Source: Spirogloea muscicola
Taxonomy: Eukaryota; Streptophyta; Zygnematophyceae; Spirogloeales; Spirogloeaceae
Length of the DNA: 19,138 nucleotides
Reading direction: 5' to 3'
Assembly (NCBI GenBank): GCA_009602725.1
Contig: WELB01000102.1
Location: forward strand, 33,265 to 52,402
The position numbers were made by a program, and so were the translations under genes. The notes beneath the pieces are model-generated. The model was not told where the DNA came from. It worked only from the letters and a program-made list of their open reading frames with translations, and searched no databases. Of the stretch, positions 10,301 to 19,138 are shown piece after piece. The first letter of the stretch is position 1. Each line of letters opens with the position of its first letter.

Positions 10301-10813
10301 CCATGCTCAGCCCGGCAAGCTCGGGTTGCAGCAGCCGCTCTCCCAGGCGGCCCGTGCGGCTGGCGGCCATGCGCCTACACGAAAGCCGCTGCAGCGGAAG
10401 GTCACGACAATGGCGGAGCCTGGCCAGCAGCAGGAGGTGTCAGCCATGGCAGCGGGGTCTCAGGTCTACGTTACTAAAGGGCCCCCCTCTCTGGTGGCCG
10501 CTGCCCGGCAGCAGCAGCAGGTCAGGGCAGCTGAGGGCGAGGCTCTTGGCTCACAGCAGCACCAGAAGCAGTCGCAAGTACAGCACCACTACCACTCACA
10601 ACCAGAACAGCAACAGCAGCAGCAACAGCATCATCAACTACAGCAGCGTCAACACCAGCAGCAGCAACTGGTACAGAACCAGTTGCAGCAGCAACAGCAG
10701 CACCAAGCGACTCAGCAGCAGCAACTGCAGCAACAGCGGCGGCAGCAGGAGCAGCAGCAGGAAGAGCAGCAGCAGGAGCAGCAGCAGGAAGAGCAGCAGC
10801 AGCAGCAGCAGCC

Positions 10814-10847
<34 letters not shown>

Positions 10848-10980
10848 CACCAGCAACAGCAGCAGCAGCAGTTGCGCCAGCAGCAACTGCAGCGGCAGCA
10901 GAGGCAGCAGCAGCAGCGGCAGCAGCAGCAGCAGCAGCGGCAGCAGTGGCAGCAGCTCCAACAGCAGCAGCTGCAGCAGC

Positions 10981-11014
<34 letters not shown>

Positions 11015-11480
11015 GTTCCAACAACAGCAGCAGAAGCAGCAGCAGCTGAAGAAGGAGCAGCAGCAGCAACTACAGGAGCAGCAGCAGGACCAGCAGCGAA
11101 GACCGAAGCAGGAGTTGCAGCAGCAGCAGCATCAGCAGCAGCAGCAGAAGCTACAGGAGCACCGGCAGCAGCTGCAGCAACACTGGCAGCAGCAGCAGCA
11201 GCAGCAGCAGCCTCAGCTACCACTGCATGGTGGGAGCGCCACCCAGGCACTGCCACTGCAGGCGAGCCCCCAGCTCACGTCCTCGCAGTCAGTCGCCCAA
11301 GCACAGTCTGCACAGGCTGCCGCCCATCTGCTTGGTGGCCACAGCCTGGACTTCGACCTCAACCTGCAGAACGCGGCGCCCTACCACTGGCTGTCGCACG
11401 ACCTCGAGCTGAACTTGGAGCCTCCCGAGTCCCCCCTCCTGCCAGACTCAGATGGAGCTCTCCAACTATTCCCACATTGA
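7349..11480 (+). CDS. Plant BRD-type bromodomain protein (putative SWI/SNF subunit) with long Q-rich region
   Basis: This is a nuclear acetyl-lysine reader resembling the plant BRD subunits of BRAHMA-type SWI/SNF complexes (animal BRD7/9-like). The exons are 7349-7555, 7722-7851, 8023-8101, 8214-8259, 8503-8601, 8709-8777, 8870-9059, 9233-9544, 9724-9869 and 10065-11480, giving about 897 residues with all phases closing. The start has a strong CCGCCATGG context. Residues 1-69 are basic and Ser/Pro-rich. The bromodomain spans about 125-225: KDTYGVFSEPVD, PDYYDVI, PMDF (165-168), and the acetyl-lysine-binding asparagine in TYN (N201). Exon 10 opens with HAYARSLVRFAAALGP, a block typical of plant BRD proteins. 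Residues about 575-810 are dominated by glutamine from CAG codons. The C-terminus carries DLNL and LELNL, EAR-like repression motifs. The intron at 9060-9232 seems to use a GC donor. Exon 9 has a CAGCAG tandem acceptor, and exon 10 may instead begin at 10053. Confidence 0.87.
8354..8399. repeat. Short head-to-head telomere-like palindrome in a BRD intron
   Basis: Within the intron at 8260-8502, TTTAGGGGTTAGGG (from 8363) is followed directly by TAAACCCAACCC, that is, G-strand then C-strand plant telomere-type words. The flanks AGAGTT and AACTCT extend an imperfect inverted repeat. It is too short to be a true interstitial telomere array. Confidence 0.6.
9060..9232 (+). other. Inferred GC-AG intron in the BRD gene
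   Basis: Exon 8 needs a phase 1 partner. The best phase 1 donor is CTTCCAG|GCATGG at 9059/9060, giving PPLPGGGSLE. The only in-phase GT before the stop at 9146 is the weak T|GTTTGC at 9102, which would add 14 residues. The acceptor is GCTGCAG at 9226-9232. Confidence 0.5.
10508..11210 (+). repeat. CAG-rich tract coding polyglutamine region
   Basis: About 700 bases of mainly CAG triplets, with CAA, CAC, CGG, GAG and CTG interruptions, lie in the last BRD exon. The read-through frame is glutamine. The other plus-strand frames give serine and alanine runs, and the minus strand gives leucine and alanine runs, which explains several spurious long open frames here. Pure stretches of up to ten CAG units exist near 10816-10845. 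Confidence 0.95.
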
Positions 11481-12468
11481 TGACTGTTATTTGAACCACC
11501 GCCTGGTTCTGCTGCTACGCCAGCACCCGTGCTGACACCAACTTCATTCTGTTCCTACTTGGATCTGGCGGAGCAGAGTGTGCAGGGTCTTGGCTTGCCT
11601 TGACGACCTCCTTGATTGTAGACTAAGGTCTAAGTCCAATTGACTGTTGGAGTGTGACATATCTTGAGAATCGAGCAGGTCTTTCCACCCTGGCTCTTCT
11701 TAACCGGACGCTAGCCCCAAATTAAGGGGCTGGCTCTTTACAGCCATTGCCTCCTTAAGAGTCACTCTTTTGTGGCAACCGCAAAACTTTGCTGTGCTTA
11801 CAGAGTAGCAAATATCCAGCCACTGTAGGCTAAGCAGAGTTTGTGCAGACAGAGGGGTTGGAAAGGGGCGCAGCTACTTATCACAGTGTAAACTACAGGG
11901 TGGCCCAAGTCGGAATGCAGCGACAGCTTGCTTGTTGGCAACTCTGGTGAGGCTTCAAAGACAACAGATGCATAGTCGCTTTCACCTGCAACAGTTGCAG
12001 CCTAGCTCAAGAACAGCTCAACTTTCGTGGACGTTGTTGCAACATTGGCAGAACCCAGCACTTTCGAAACCCTCACCAGTGGTTGACAAGCTTTGCCCCA
12101 TTCCCAATCACCAGAGCACTAGTCCCGTTACAAGCTATAGAACACTTCCAGCTGTAGTAAATTATACACGTCAAGAGAGTCATGATAGTTTTCAAATCAT
12201 TCTGAGTCACGGGTGGTTGTGCAATGGCTTGCACTTTACCGCCTATCCCTGTACCAAGGAACCATGGGCTACGCGTCTTATTATGACAGGTATGTAAAGG
12301 TTGAAGGTGGAAATGTATGAACCTTTCATAGCTGGCAGCCTACAAAGGAAGCTTGATGTAGCCTAAAGACCTCAGTACTCAGAGCTTGGTGCTACATGAC
12401 TCGAGAAGAGGGAAACAGAACTCTTGTAACTGGAGCCAATGGCCAAGTCCATGGCATCCTAAGACTGA
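11481..12468. other. Convergent 3' spacer between BRD and glutaredoxin-like genes
   Basis: This stretch lies between two stops facing each other and should hold both 3' UTRs. It contains one copy of the dispersed repeat near 11726 and a small inverted repeat (AGCCCC at 11713, GGGGCT at 11726). The open frame at 11932-12297 has no recognisable family feature and reads like chance. Confidence 0.6.
11726..11752. repeat. Dispersed repeat family, copy 3
   Basis: GGGGCTGGCTCTTTACAGCC followed by ATTGCCT repeats the order of words in the copies at 3994-4042 and 4457-4499, with a diverged right end. The left edge is also the right arm of a 6-bp inverted repeat starting at 11713. Confidence 0.6.
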
Positions 12469-15108
12469 TCATGGGGAGGGCAGGCAGAGCGGGCAGCGCA
12501 TGAGGCCGTTCTCATTGCAGTAAGAACATGCCAGCACGGCCCGGCCCTTTTCACTGAGCTTGCGGCTGCCATTGCATGCGTGGCAGGGCACAAACCTCAT
12601 GCCATTGCACATCATGCACTTGCCCTCCTGCCAAGGTGCCCAGGAGCTTGCTTAGTCATTGCAAGCTTATGGGCCTCGACCCAACAGGTTACCATGTTAG
12701 CCCACAACTAATGTGCAACCCTTAACAATAGTCTCACAGAGGAACACACAAGCAAGCAATGAGCAACTCCCTTACAAATTTTATGCAACTCTGCACGTGT
12801 GCAGGATTTCGTAGAAAGGGAGGCAACATTGGTAAGAAGCTGACGCATTTGCGTGATTTAGGAGGCAGCAAGACGAAGCAGATAAGAGAAGCTGAGAGAG
12901 AATGTGCAGCCCGAAGCCCTCACCAGCCGCGGAAGCCCCTGGAGCAGTGGCGCAAGGGCCTGCCCCTCATGCAACCGCTCGATGTCTGCCGCGCCGCCAA
13001 TGTGGAAACCGCGCACGAAAAGGTGCGGCACGGGGCCCACGGTAGGGCCGAGCAGCGCACGGAGCTCGTCCCGATACTCCAAGTGCAGTGACACGTCCCG
13101 CTCATCGACAGCCACGCCAAGAGCCTCCAGCAGTGCCCTCGCACGGCTGCCACCAGCAGCAGTTGCTTTATCAGTGTGCGGCCAATGCAGATGTGCGTGC
13201 ACCTGATTACCTTCATAAGTGTGCGCCCAATGCAGATGTGCAGAAATTCTAACTGCAAGCATAGTCAAACTCAGCTCTTGCATTGTCTCAGGATTCATTT
13301 CGAGAATTTGTGCCTGCAGTCTTCAAAAGTCTGGCGGACGCCTCGAAGGCTTGTGGTGTAGAGCACAGCCCCATCCATGCCGCAAGGCGGGCAGATGGCT
13401 GGAAAGCCCGCCAGCAGCGCCGAGTGGCCAGCATCGTCGCTGGACGGTGGAAGCTGCAGCGGCGGCAGCAGGTGGGCCGCAGCAGCAGGGGCCTCCTTAA
13501 ACTCGGGCCGGGTCATGGCCGGTTGCGGCTCGCCGATGGCGGCTGCTCCGTGCCAGTTGTCCTTGTTGGAATCGTGGAACGCTGCCTCCATGGAGGCCAG
13601 GAGGTCAGGGTCAAACAGCGAGCCGTCCGGCGACAACGAGAGGCGCGCTGGAGCTGCATCGCCATTGGGCGTCCCAGCAGCGCCAGGATTGTTACCCCTG
13701 GCCAGTGCCATGGGGCTGAGCTGCCGCCGCCCATCGAAGCTCAATCGCCCGCAACCGCCAGCGCCGCCGCCGCTGCTCACGGGACTCTTCTCCGGCGTCC
13801 AGGACTGCGAGTCCATGGACTGGCGCCGGCCGGGCGTGCCGGCAGGAGTTGGATGCTCCACGTCAATGAGCACCGCCAGGTCAAAGATCGGGCTTCCGGG
13901 CTCCGGAGACGCCCCAACGACCAGTCCATTGCTATCTGCTGGCGGCTTAGGAGAAGCGCCAGCATCCGCCACAGATGCCAGAGGTGCCCTGTTAAGGTCC
14001 GCCGGATATCCCAGGTGCTGCTTGTCAGCTAGCGTTGCGCCACGACCGCCGTCGGCGGCCACCTCCTCCTTCACCAGCGACGGGATGCGCAGGATGGGCG
14101 GCGGCCGGAACGGCCGGCCCGAGAACCCGGCGGCGACGCTCTCACGGTGCAGGAAGGCCTCCTCGCTGCTGCCGCTCTCATCGTCATCGTCGTCGTGGTC
14201 AGTGGCGTCTACGTTCACGTGTGCAGCTGCAACGCCTTCGACGGGCTTTGCAGCGAGCGACGATTCAACGGCCACCACCTCGGCATCCTGATCGCCTTCG
14301 ACCAGGTCGTCCTCCTCGTCCAGGCCGGCCATGAGCTCGCCAATGTCAATTGCCGCTTCCTCCTCCTCCGTCGTGTCGCCCTCGGGCCACGCCGCCAGGT
14401 CGTAGCCGTCCTCGACCAGCCCGGCGCCGTGCAGCCGCGCGCGCGCGATGCTCCGCCGTGAGCCCGGCGCGCCTCCGCCGCCGCCCTCGCTCTCCAGCTC
14501 GCTCAAGTCGATGCTACAAAACCCCACGCAAATAGTCTCCCAATCTCAAACACCAATACATGTATTTGCTGATTGTTACTTTGCTCGCCACCAGCACTCA
14601 GTGTGAGCGCGAGAGCTGGCGAAGCTGGCGGAGCTCAGCCAAGGCGGCACTCGTCGTGACTTGAAGGCGGGTCTCTCGTTTGCAGCTCTTCACAACGACC
14701 ACATTGAGAATGCGGCAGAAGTGCGAGCTCCAACGGCAGGCCTGCGATAGAGCTGCCGCATGACAATTGGTCGATGCGGGTTCAATACCTGTCGCCGGTC
14801 CACTTCTGCGAGGGGCCGAGGTGCTGGCTCTTCATGGCCGCGATCTCGGCCTCCACGGGGTCGTCCTCGGCGGCGGCAGCGGCGGCGGCGGCGGCGGCGT
14901 CCTCCTCGGCGCGGTCCAGGTCGCCGTAGTCGACTTGCAGCGACCCCAGCGTGGACGACATGAGCGACACGACATGGACGGCCTCGCCGCCGCCGCCGGC
15001 CTTGGCTGCCTCGCCGCTGCCGGCGCCCGCGGCTGGCTTCTCCGGCGACGACGCGTAGCCATTGACCTGCGAGCTTGCCTCCAGCGACCGAGTCTGCACG
15101 CACCCCAT
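12469..15108 (-). CDS. Plant glutaredoxin-like protein with N-myristoylation start and CxxC-rich C-terminus
   Basis: This belongs to the plant GRX-like class related to animal GRXCR1 and lacking the classical CPYC/CCxC active site. The exons, in transcript order, are 15108-14789, 14513-13314, 13146-12924 and 12627-12469, coding for 633 residues with phases closing. The start MGCVQTRSLEASS fits an N-myristoylation (and neighbouring palmitoylation) signal, and HVVSLMSSTLGSL follows near residue 45, as is typical for the family. A long acidic, disordered, Ser/Pro-rich middle (about 110-480) includes IDIGELMAGLDEE and FDPDLLASM. The glutaredoxin fold runs about 487-581 with AVLYTTSLRGVRQTFEDC, then PHLFVRG and IGGAADIERL. 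Four CxxC pairs (C585/588, C596/599, C615/618, C626/629) suggest zinc binding. The intron at 13147-13313 appears to use a GC donor. I chose the downstream methionine at 15108 over 15294 because of the MGC motif and because the upstream stretch is arginine-rich repeat. Its redox activity is doubtful. Confidence 0.87.
13147..13313 (-). other. Inferred GC-AG intron in the glutaredoxin-like gene
   Basis: The exon coding TFEDC runs into an in-frame TGA six codons later with no GT in between, while the conserved continuation ALLEALGVAVDERDVS resumes at 13146 in phase 2. The only donor that restores the frame is TGCAG|GCACAA, with acceptor GGTGGCAG, giving FEDCSRARALLEALG. A 24-base near-perfect direct duplication (13173-13196 and 13218-13241) lies inside. 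Confidence 0.75.
14710..14761. repeat. 9-bp perfect inverted repeat in first intron of glutaredoxin-like gene
   Basis: ATGCGGCAG at 14710-14718 and CTGCCGCAT at 14753-14761 are exact complements separated by 34 bases. They lie within the intron 14514-14788. Confidence 0.6.
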
Positions 15109-16374
15109 GCCGCCGCCGCCACCGCCGCCAAGGCCGCTGCCGCCGCTGCCGCCACCAGGCCGCTGCAGCCGCCGCCTCCGCCAAGGCCGCCAAGCCGTCC
15201 TCTGTGTCCGATCGCACGCTGCCCGATAAAGCTCGACTGTCGGCTCCCGCCGCCGCCGCCGCAGCCGCCGCCGCCGCCGCCGGCGCCGCGGCACGCGGCG
15301 CCGGCAATGACGGAGGGACTGAGGTGGGGGGAGTTTGAGTTGGGAGAAAGGCCAGCAAAACCGTGTGTATCAAGAGATGGGGAGGCCCTGTGTGGCCAAG
15401 TACAGAGGCAAGCACATTGACAAATGTACGTCACCTGCTGCTAAGCTGACCCGCTCAATGACCACGAGTCAGCACATAGAGGTCGCTAACTGATGCTCGA
15501 ATGCCGGACGGTAATCGACAAGCTCTTGAGCTACCAGCGTAGGCTCGACCAGCTTTCTGATGCAATGCATGAAAAAGGAAAAAGAATGCATGAGCCTGAG
15601 CTCGCGTGGGAGGCGGGGCGGGCGCGGTGGCGCCCACGCCCGGCCCCACGCGGTGCGCGGCCCCACCTTGGAGACTGTGGAAGACAGGCCCGGCCGCTTC
15701 GCCCCACTGTCCGCGAGCCCCGCTAGACTCGGCCCCTCCCAGTGGTCACCTAGAGTCGCTGTGCTTAAGCGCTTTCCTTTGCAATTGTGTGAGTACTTCC
15801 TCTTTTGGGCCCGGCAATCAGAAAAGAAAGAGAATTGCTCGCCCACAGAAGGTAGGGGCTGGGGAAAGGCCAGCCAAAAAAGAGTGGACACGGTCTAAAG
15901 AGCCAAAAGGTGCCGATAAGATAATCACACAGCTAGATAACACACTACCAATAAGCAATCACAGCCATCGCCCTCTGCTGGAAGAGAGTCTCTCTCTGAA
16001 GGAAGGCCCAAAGAGCCCAAAGAACGCAGGTCACGCTACTGGAGGAGTATCGCCAAAGGAGCAAGTGGTGTTGCAAGCATCACAAGGTGCAGAGAAGCTC
16101 CTAGTCGGCCTTGATCTTGTGCTCGGCTTGCTGAGCTGCTGCAATCAAGAATACCTGTGCTCCTGGTCGGTGCAGTGAGCACCGAAAATCCAAGTACATT
16201 GCCTTTATTTTGCCCTGTTACCTTCCTCACCTACCTATTGTCTACTTCAAGAACCTAAGCTATGTCAAGAATACGAGCAGCAAATTCAAAACGGCTTTCA
16301 ACCAGTCACCCGACTATCCAAGCCAGGAAGCCTACAAAGACAGATATCTGAGACTGACAGGCAATTTTCAAGCC
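15109..16374. other. Spacer between ispD stop and glutaredoxin-like gene start
   Basis: About 1.27 kb holds the promoter and leader of the glutaredoxin-like gene and the ispD 3' flank. The first 200 bases are GCC/CCG-rich and produce long arginine or alanine frames on both strands that I regard as spurious. A copy of the dispersed repeat lies near 15960. I see no further gene. Confidence 0.6.
15960..15986. repeat. Dispersed repeat family, copy 4 (diverged)
   Basis: CACAGCCATCGCCCTCTGCT then GGAAGAG keeps the ACAGCCATNGCC and TGGAAGAG words in the order seen in the other copies. Nearby GGGCTGG and GGCCAGCC words at 15848-15871 may be remnants of the left part. Confidence 0.5.
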
Positions 16375-19127
16375 TTAGCTGGCAACTGCGGCAACTGGCT
16401 CAAAGACCTGCAATGTGTCCTTGTGCTGGCCCAGGATGCGCTCCGCCACGAGAAGATCATCAGGAGTCGTGACCTGTCATCAACCACCCAGCACGACACG
16501 GCGAGCTCAAAGTTCCCAAACACACCTTCTCCTTACACGATTACTTTATGCCAAGCAACTGGTAACAAGAGAAATAAGCAATAGTGTCAGGTCTGCAAGC
16601 GCAGAGCCTAACCTTGAGATTGGAATAGGAACCGTGTGTAATGCACACCGGGTGCTTCAGGTGCTCCACAATGGACACGTCATCAGTCACCCCCAGCTTT
16701 TCTCTGCATCAAACCAAAGGGGTCAGCCATCCTGGATAGATCGTGCTAGCTTGTTGCACTTGCAACAGCCAAAGTGGTTGCTGAATTGCGTGAAGAAAGG
16801 GACTCGATGGAGGAGAGCTGAATGTGTCAAAGCACACCTGTTGACTAGCTCAAAGCCCCTTCTCAGAAGACCTGGCTTAATGACCTGCACATGAGTCACG
16901 ACATGTGCACAATCTAATATGTAAACAGAACAGATGCTAAGTCACTTCGAGAGAATCACAGCTACTATCAATGTCACATGCAAAAGACTTCCTCTTATAT
17001 GAGTGGATGTCATCCAAGACCTGGAGAAGGTGCACAGGCACGTGGCTAACCTGCGGAGTTTGCATCTCCCACAGCGTGCTCCTATCTAAGGTCTTCACCA
17101 CGAAGTTGCCTTTGCCCGCCTGCCGGACACAGTAAATGGACATCGACTTGGTCAATCACACCGCATAGACATCAAGGAGCGCTACTCATTTGAGTAGCGC
17201 ACTCTACACTGGACGCGATGTAGATCACTAGAAGAAGAGAATCACAGGACATGGCTATTGTCATGTGGGTGTAAACCTATTCACACCTGCTTGATGGTAG
17301 CTTTGACAGGAACTCCTAGCACAGCTGCTCCATGGATCATGGCGTCCTTCATGACCTGCATGCTGCACATGTAAGTAGGGAACAAAGCTGCAGTTGCTGT
17401 TGAAAGGTAGATGTCCAAAAATCCAGCTCATTACAATAGTGCACCTTGGCAGCAGGAGCTGTGAAGACAAGCACCTGCCGCACATCCTGTACTGTGACAA
17501 GTGGTCGCGCAGAGTCGTGGACAGCGACTAGCACTGCCTCGGGCCTGACCTCCTGCCAGCAAGTTTTGATAATGAACAGTTGAGCAATTACATATTTTGA
17601 CCTTTCAGTGTCAGCTTCTTGTCAACAATGGCGAGATGAGCTCATAAGGTCTGCCTTATTTGGCTGCTGCCACCGTACTTGGAGCCCGCTGAATACAGAG
17701 TCTTGCCTCTCCTTGCCAGGCAGTGCAAATTGAATTGCCACTTTTGTTCCTGCAACGCGCTTCTCTTCTACAGCCGCTGGCAACAGCAAAGCTCGCCACA
17801 TCATTATAAGCCAATTGTGCACCTGCTACTAAGATACAGTGCTTACGCTTGAATCTATTTTCAATCTTCTGCGAAGTGGCAAGGTCTCCTACTTGAGCCT
17901 CAACTTTTTGTATCAGAAAGGCTAACCTTCGAACATATGCTGGTAGGCAGGGTCACAGACAACCACTATCTCGCCAACCTCCGGCAGCTGGCAGAATGTG
18001 TAGAGACTGTGAATACAGTACACAGATAGTAAAAGCTTGCATTAATCAGTATAACCAGTGACATACTTCGACGTGTTTGTTCCATATCAATGCTCTGCTA
18101 CTAATTAAGTAGCTGATACAAAGAACTGAGAAGAAGGGCTTGAGCGACAAAGATGAGGATCCAAAAGGTTGAGAATCACCTGTACAGGCAAATTGGCTGT
18201 TCTACCAGAGGAAGGTACTGCTTGGGCATGCTCGCCTGCAGAAGCAGTACATAGGCAAGTCAGGAGGTCAGTCTGCACCTGACAGTGGCATCTGCCACGT
18301 TCTGCCGCAGGAAGCACTACCGGCACCGGGCTTCAGCTACGACGCGCTTCGGTCATCAAGAAGAGCAGAAAGGAGCTGGCAGACGACTTCACAAGAAACT
18401 TACGCCCATGCGCTTGCCTATGCCTCCAGCCAGCAGGATGACGGAGACGCTGCCGTCGGCGACATCCTGTCACGCCGTCGCCCCGCTGTCGTGGCGTTAT
18501 GCCCAAGCCAGAGAGCCTTCACGAACTGGTGCCTTCTCGACTAGCACATAAGTAGAGATAGTCTCGGTGGGATTAATTGTTTTCTATGCCTTAAGATATT
18601 ATGATAAAAACGCAGTGAAACAAGCACGAAAGCAAGGAGCAGCCTAGCCCCGCCGCTCGGCTTGGCGGTGCTGAGGATAAGCAGGCCTATAGAAGGCCCC
18701 TGCGGCCACCAATACTGCAATGACTGCAAAAGCAAGCTGCGGCAGCTAGGCAAGCTTCTGCACCGGCGTTGCGGGGGCTTTCGCCACGGCAGCTTCGTGG
18801 CCTTCCGTGGCCAGCGAAGCCCGTGCCCCGGTGAGTCGTCGACGCCCCGGCCTCCATGGCTGGCGGGCGGCTGCTTCCTGACAGGCTGCGACTGCATTGG
18901 GCCAGCCTCGCCAAGTCGCCACATCGCCAATAAGGACCAATGCCAGGTAGCTGCTTCAAATTCTGCTCGTTCGGCGTGCGACGGCAGCGGTAGAGAAGGC
19001 GGCGGCGGCGACGGCGGCGGCGGCCAGATACCTGACCAGCGGCGCGCCGCCGAGGCGCCATCGACCACCACCAAGGCGTGCTGCCCGCCGCTGCGGCGCG
19101 AGTCGCACAGCCAGCGCGGCGGCGCAT
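16375..19127 (-). CDS. ispD: 2-C-methyl-D-erythritol 4-phosphate cytidylyltransferase (IspD), plastid MEP pathway
   Basis: IspD joins CTP and methylerythritol 4-phosphate to give CDP-methylerythritol, the third step of plastid isoprenoid synthesis (EC 2.7.7.60). The exons, in transcript order, are 19127-19032 (tentative), 18466-18404, 18235-18180, 18006-17927, 17749-17679, 17552-17475, 17355-17287, 17119-17051, 16884-16838, 16703-16613 and 16473-16375. The ten downstream exons all close in phase and give about 240 residues, the size of the catalytic core. Visible in order: the CTP loop [11 protein letters not shown] with [68 protein letters not shown]; and [14 protein letters not shown]. The catalytic arginine and lysine of the loop and the later Asp, Arg, Thr and Lys positions are present. 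The loop after HMFEG is a few residues shorter than I expect. The first exon, coding a basic Ala/Arg leader, fits in phase 0 but may be wrong or extend beyond the window edge. Confidence 0.9.
17179..17200. repeat. Perfect 10-bp palindrome in an ispD intron
   Basis: GCGCTACTCA and its exact complement TGAGTAGCGC are separated by only TT, inside the intron 17120-17286. In RNA this would fold into a stable hairpin with a very tight loop, so a few inner pairs would open. Confidence 0.8.
18467..19031 (-). other. Putative first intron and leader region of ispD
   Basis: This 565-base stretch separates the tentative first exon from the exon with the CTP-binding loop. The donor is CAG|GTATCT at 19031 and the acceptor GTGACAG before 18466. 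A further transit-peptide exon may hide in the GC-rich part (about 18690-18960): the open frames there are long but have no diagnostic motif, so I leave it unresolved. Confidence 0.45.
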
Positions 19128-19138
19128 GCCGCGCCGCG

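Noticed and set aside
10522-11256. Long alanine, leucine and serine open frames on both strands
   Set aside because: They are other-frame readings of the CAG tract in the BRD exon and have no start context or family features.
11932-12297. 121-residue plus-strand open frame in the convergent spacer
   Set aside because: No recognisable motif, ordinary spacer base composition and no splice partners; length alone is not persuasive.
14705-14800. tRNA-like segment with a B-box-like GGTTCAATACC
   Set aside because: The T-arm could pair weakly and a possible anticodon loop can be drawn, but the D-loop would be far too long, the acceptor stem does not pair, and the 3' part overlaps the coding exon of the glutaredoxin-like gene.
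14690-15434. Several Arg/Ala/Gly-rich frames around the glutaredoxin-like first exon
   Set aside because: They come from GCC/CCG repeats; only the frame starting MGC carries family motifs and joins the next exon in phase.
18541-19074. 177-residue minus-strand open frame as a separate gene
   Set aside because: It lies over the expected leader and first intron of ispD, has no recognisable domain and no splice link to the IspD core in phase.

Overview
The window is nuclear DNA from a green plant of the streptophyte type: a land plant or a close algal relative, which I cannot narrow further. The evidence is the gene content (an ABI5/ABF-type bZIP factor with its diagnostic C-terminus, the plant-specific BRD bromodomain protein, a plastid-type IspD, a plastid-type CPBP protease and a plant-type glutaredoxin-like protein). 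Many short exons are split by phase-consistent introns, exons are GC-rich with long GCC/CAG tracts, and introns and spacers are AT-richer. Nothing in it looks prokaryotic, viral or mobile-element-encoded.

Layout, left to right: a 123-base poly-A run (probably contig-end padding); the 3' part of a group A bZIP gene on +, ending at 1428; a conserved gene of unknown function on - (3682 to 2224) with an acidic/alanine-rich N-terminus, a C4 zinc-ribbon-like motif and a basic tail; a spacer with a degenerate repeat family; a six-exon CPBP intramembrane protease gene on - (6870 to 4937); a compact divergent promoter region (6871-7348); a ten-exon BRD bromodomain gene on + (7349 to 11480) with a very long glutamine-rich segment; a convergent spacer; a four-exon glutaredoxin-like gene on - (15108 to 12469) with an N-myristoylation-type start; a spacer; and the ispD gene on - (about 19127 to 16375), whose first exon touches the right edge. 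I rebuilt about 34 introns by hand from splice motifs, reading-frame phase and family conservation. Phases close in the modelled genes, but the first ispD exon remains uncertain.

The genes do not form one pathway. Two (CPBP protease, IspD) are plastid-directed. Two (bZIP, BRD) act in transcription and chromatin. The glutaredoxin-like protein is probably membrane-anchored, and one gene is unassigned. Only the CPBP/BRD pair shares a regulatory region.

Most worth a second look: three introns in three different genes appear to need GC-AG splicing with a CAG|GCA donor; the zinc-ribbon protein of unknown function; the roughly 235-residue Q-rich block in the BRD protein; perfect inverted repeats in the divergent promoter and in an ispD intron; and a short repeat family scattered through the spacers. 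I saw no sign of a wholly new multi-gene system.
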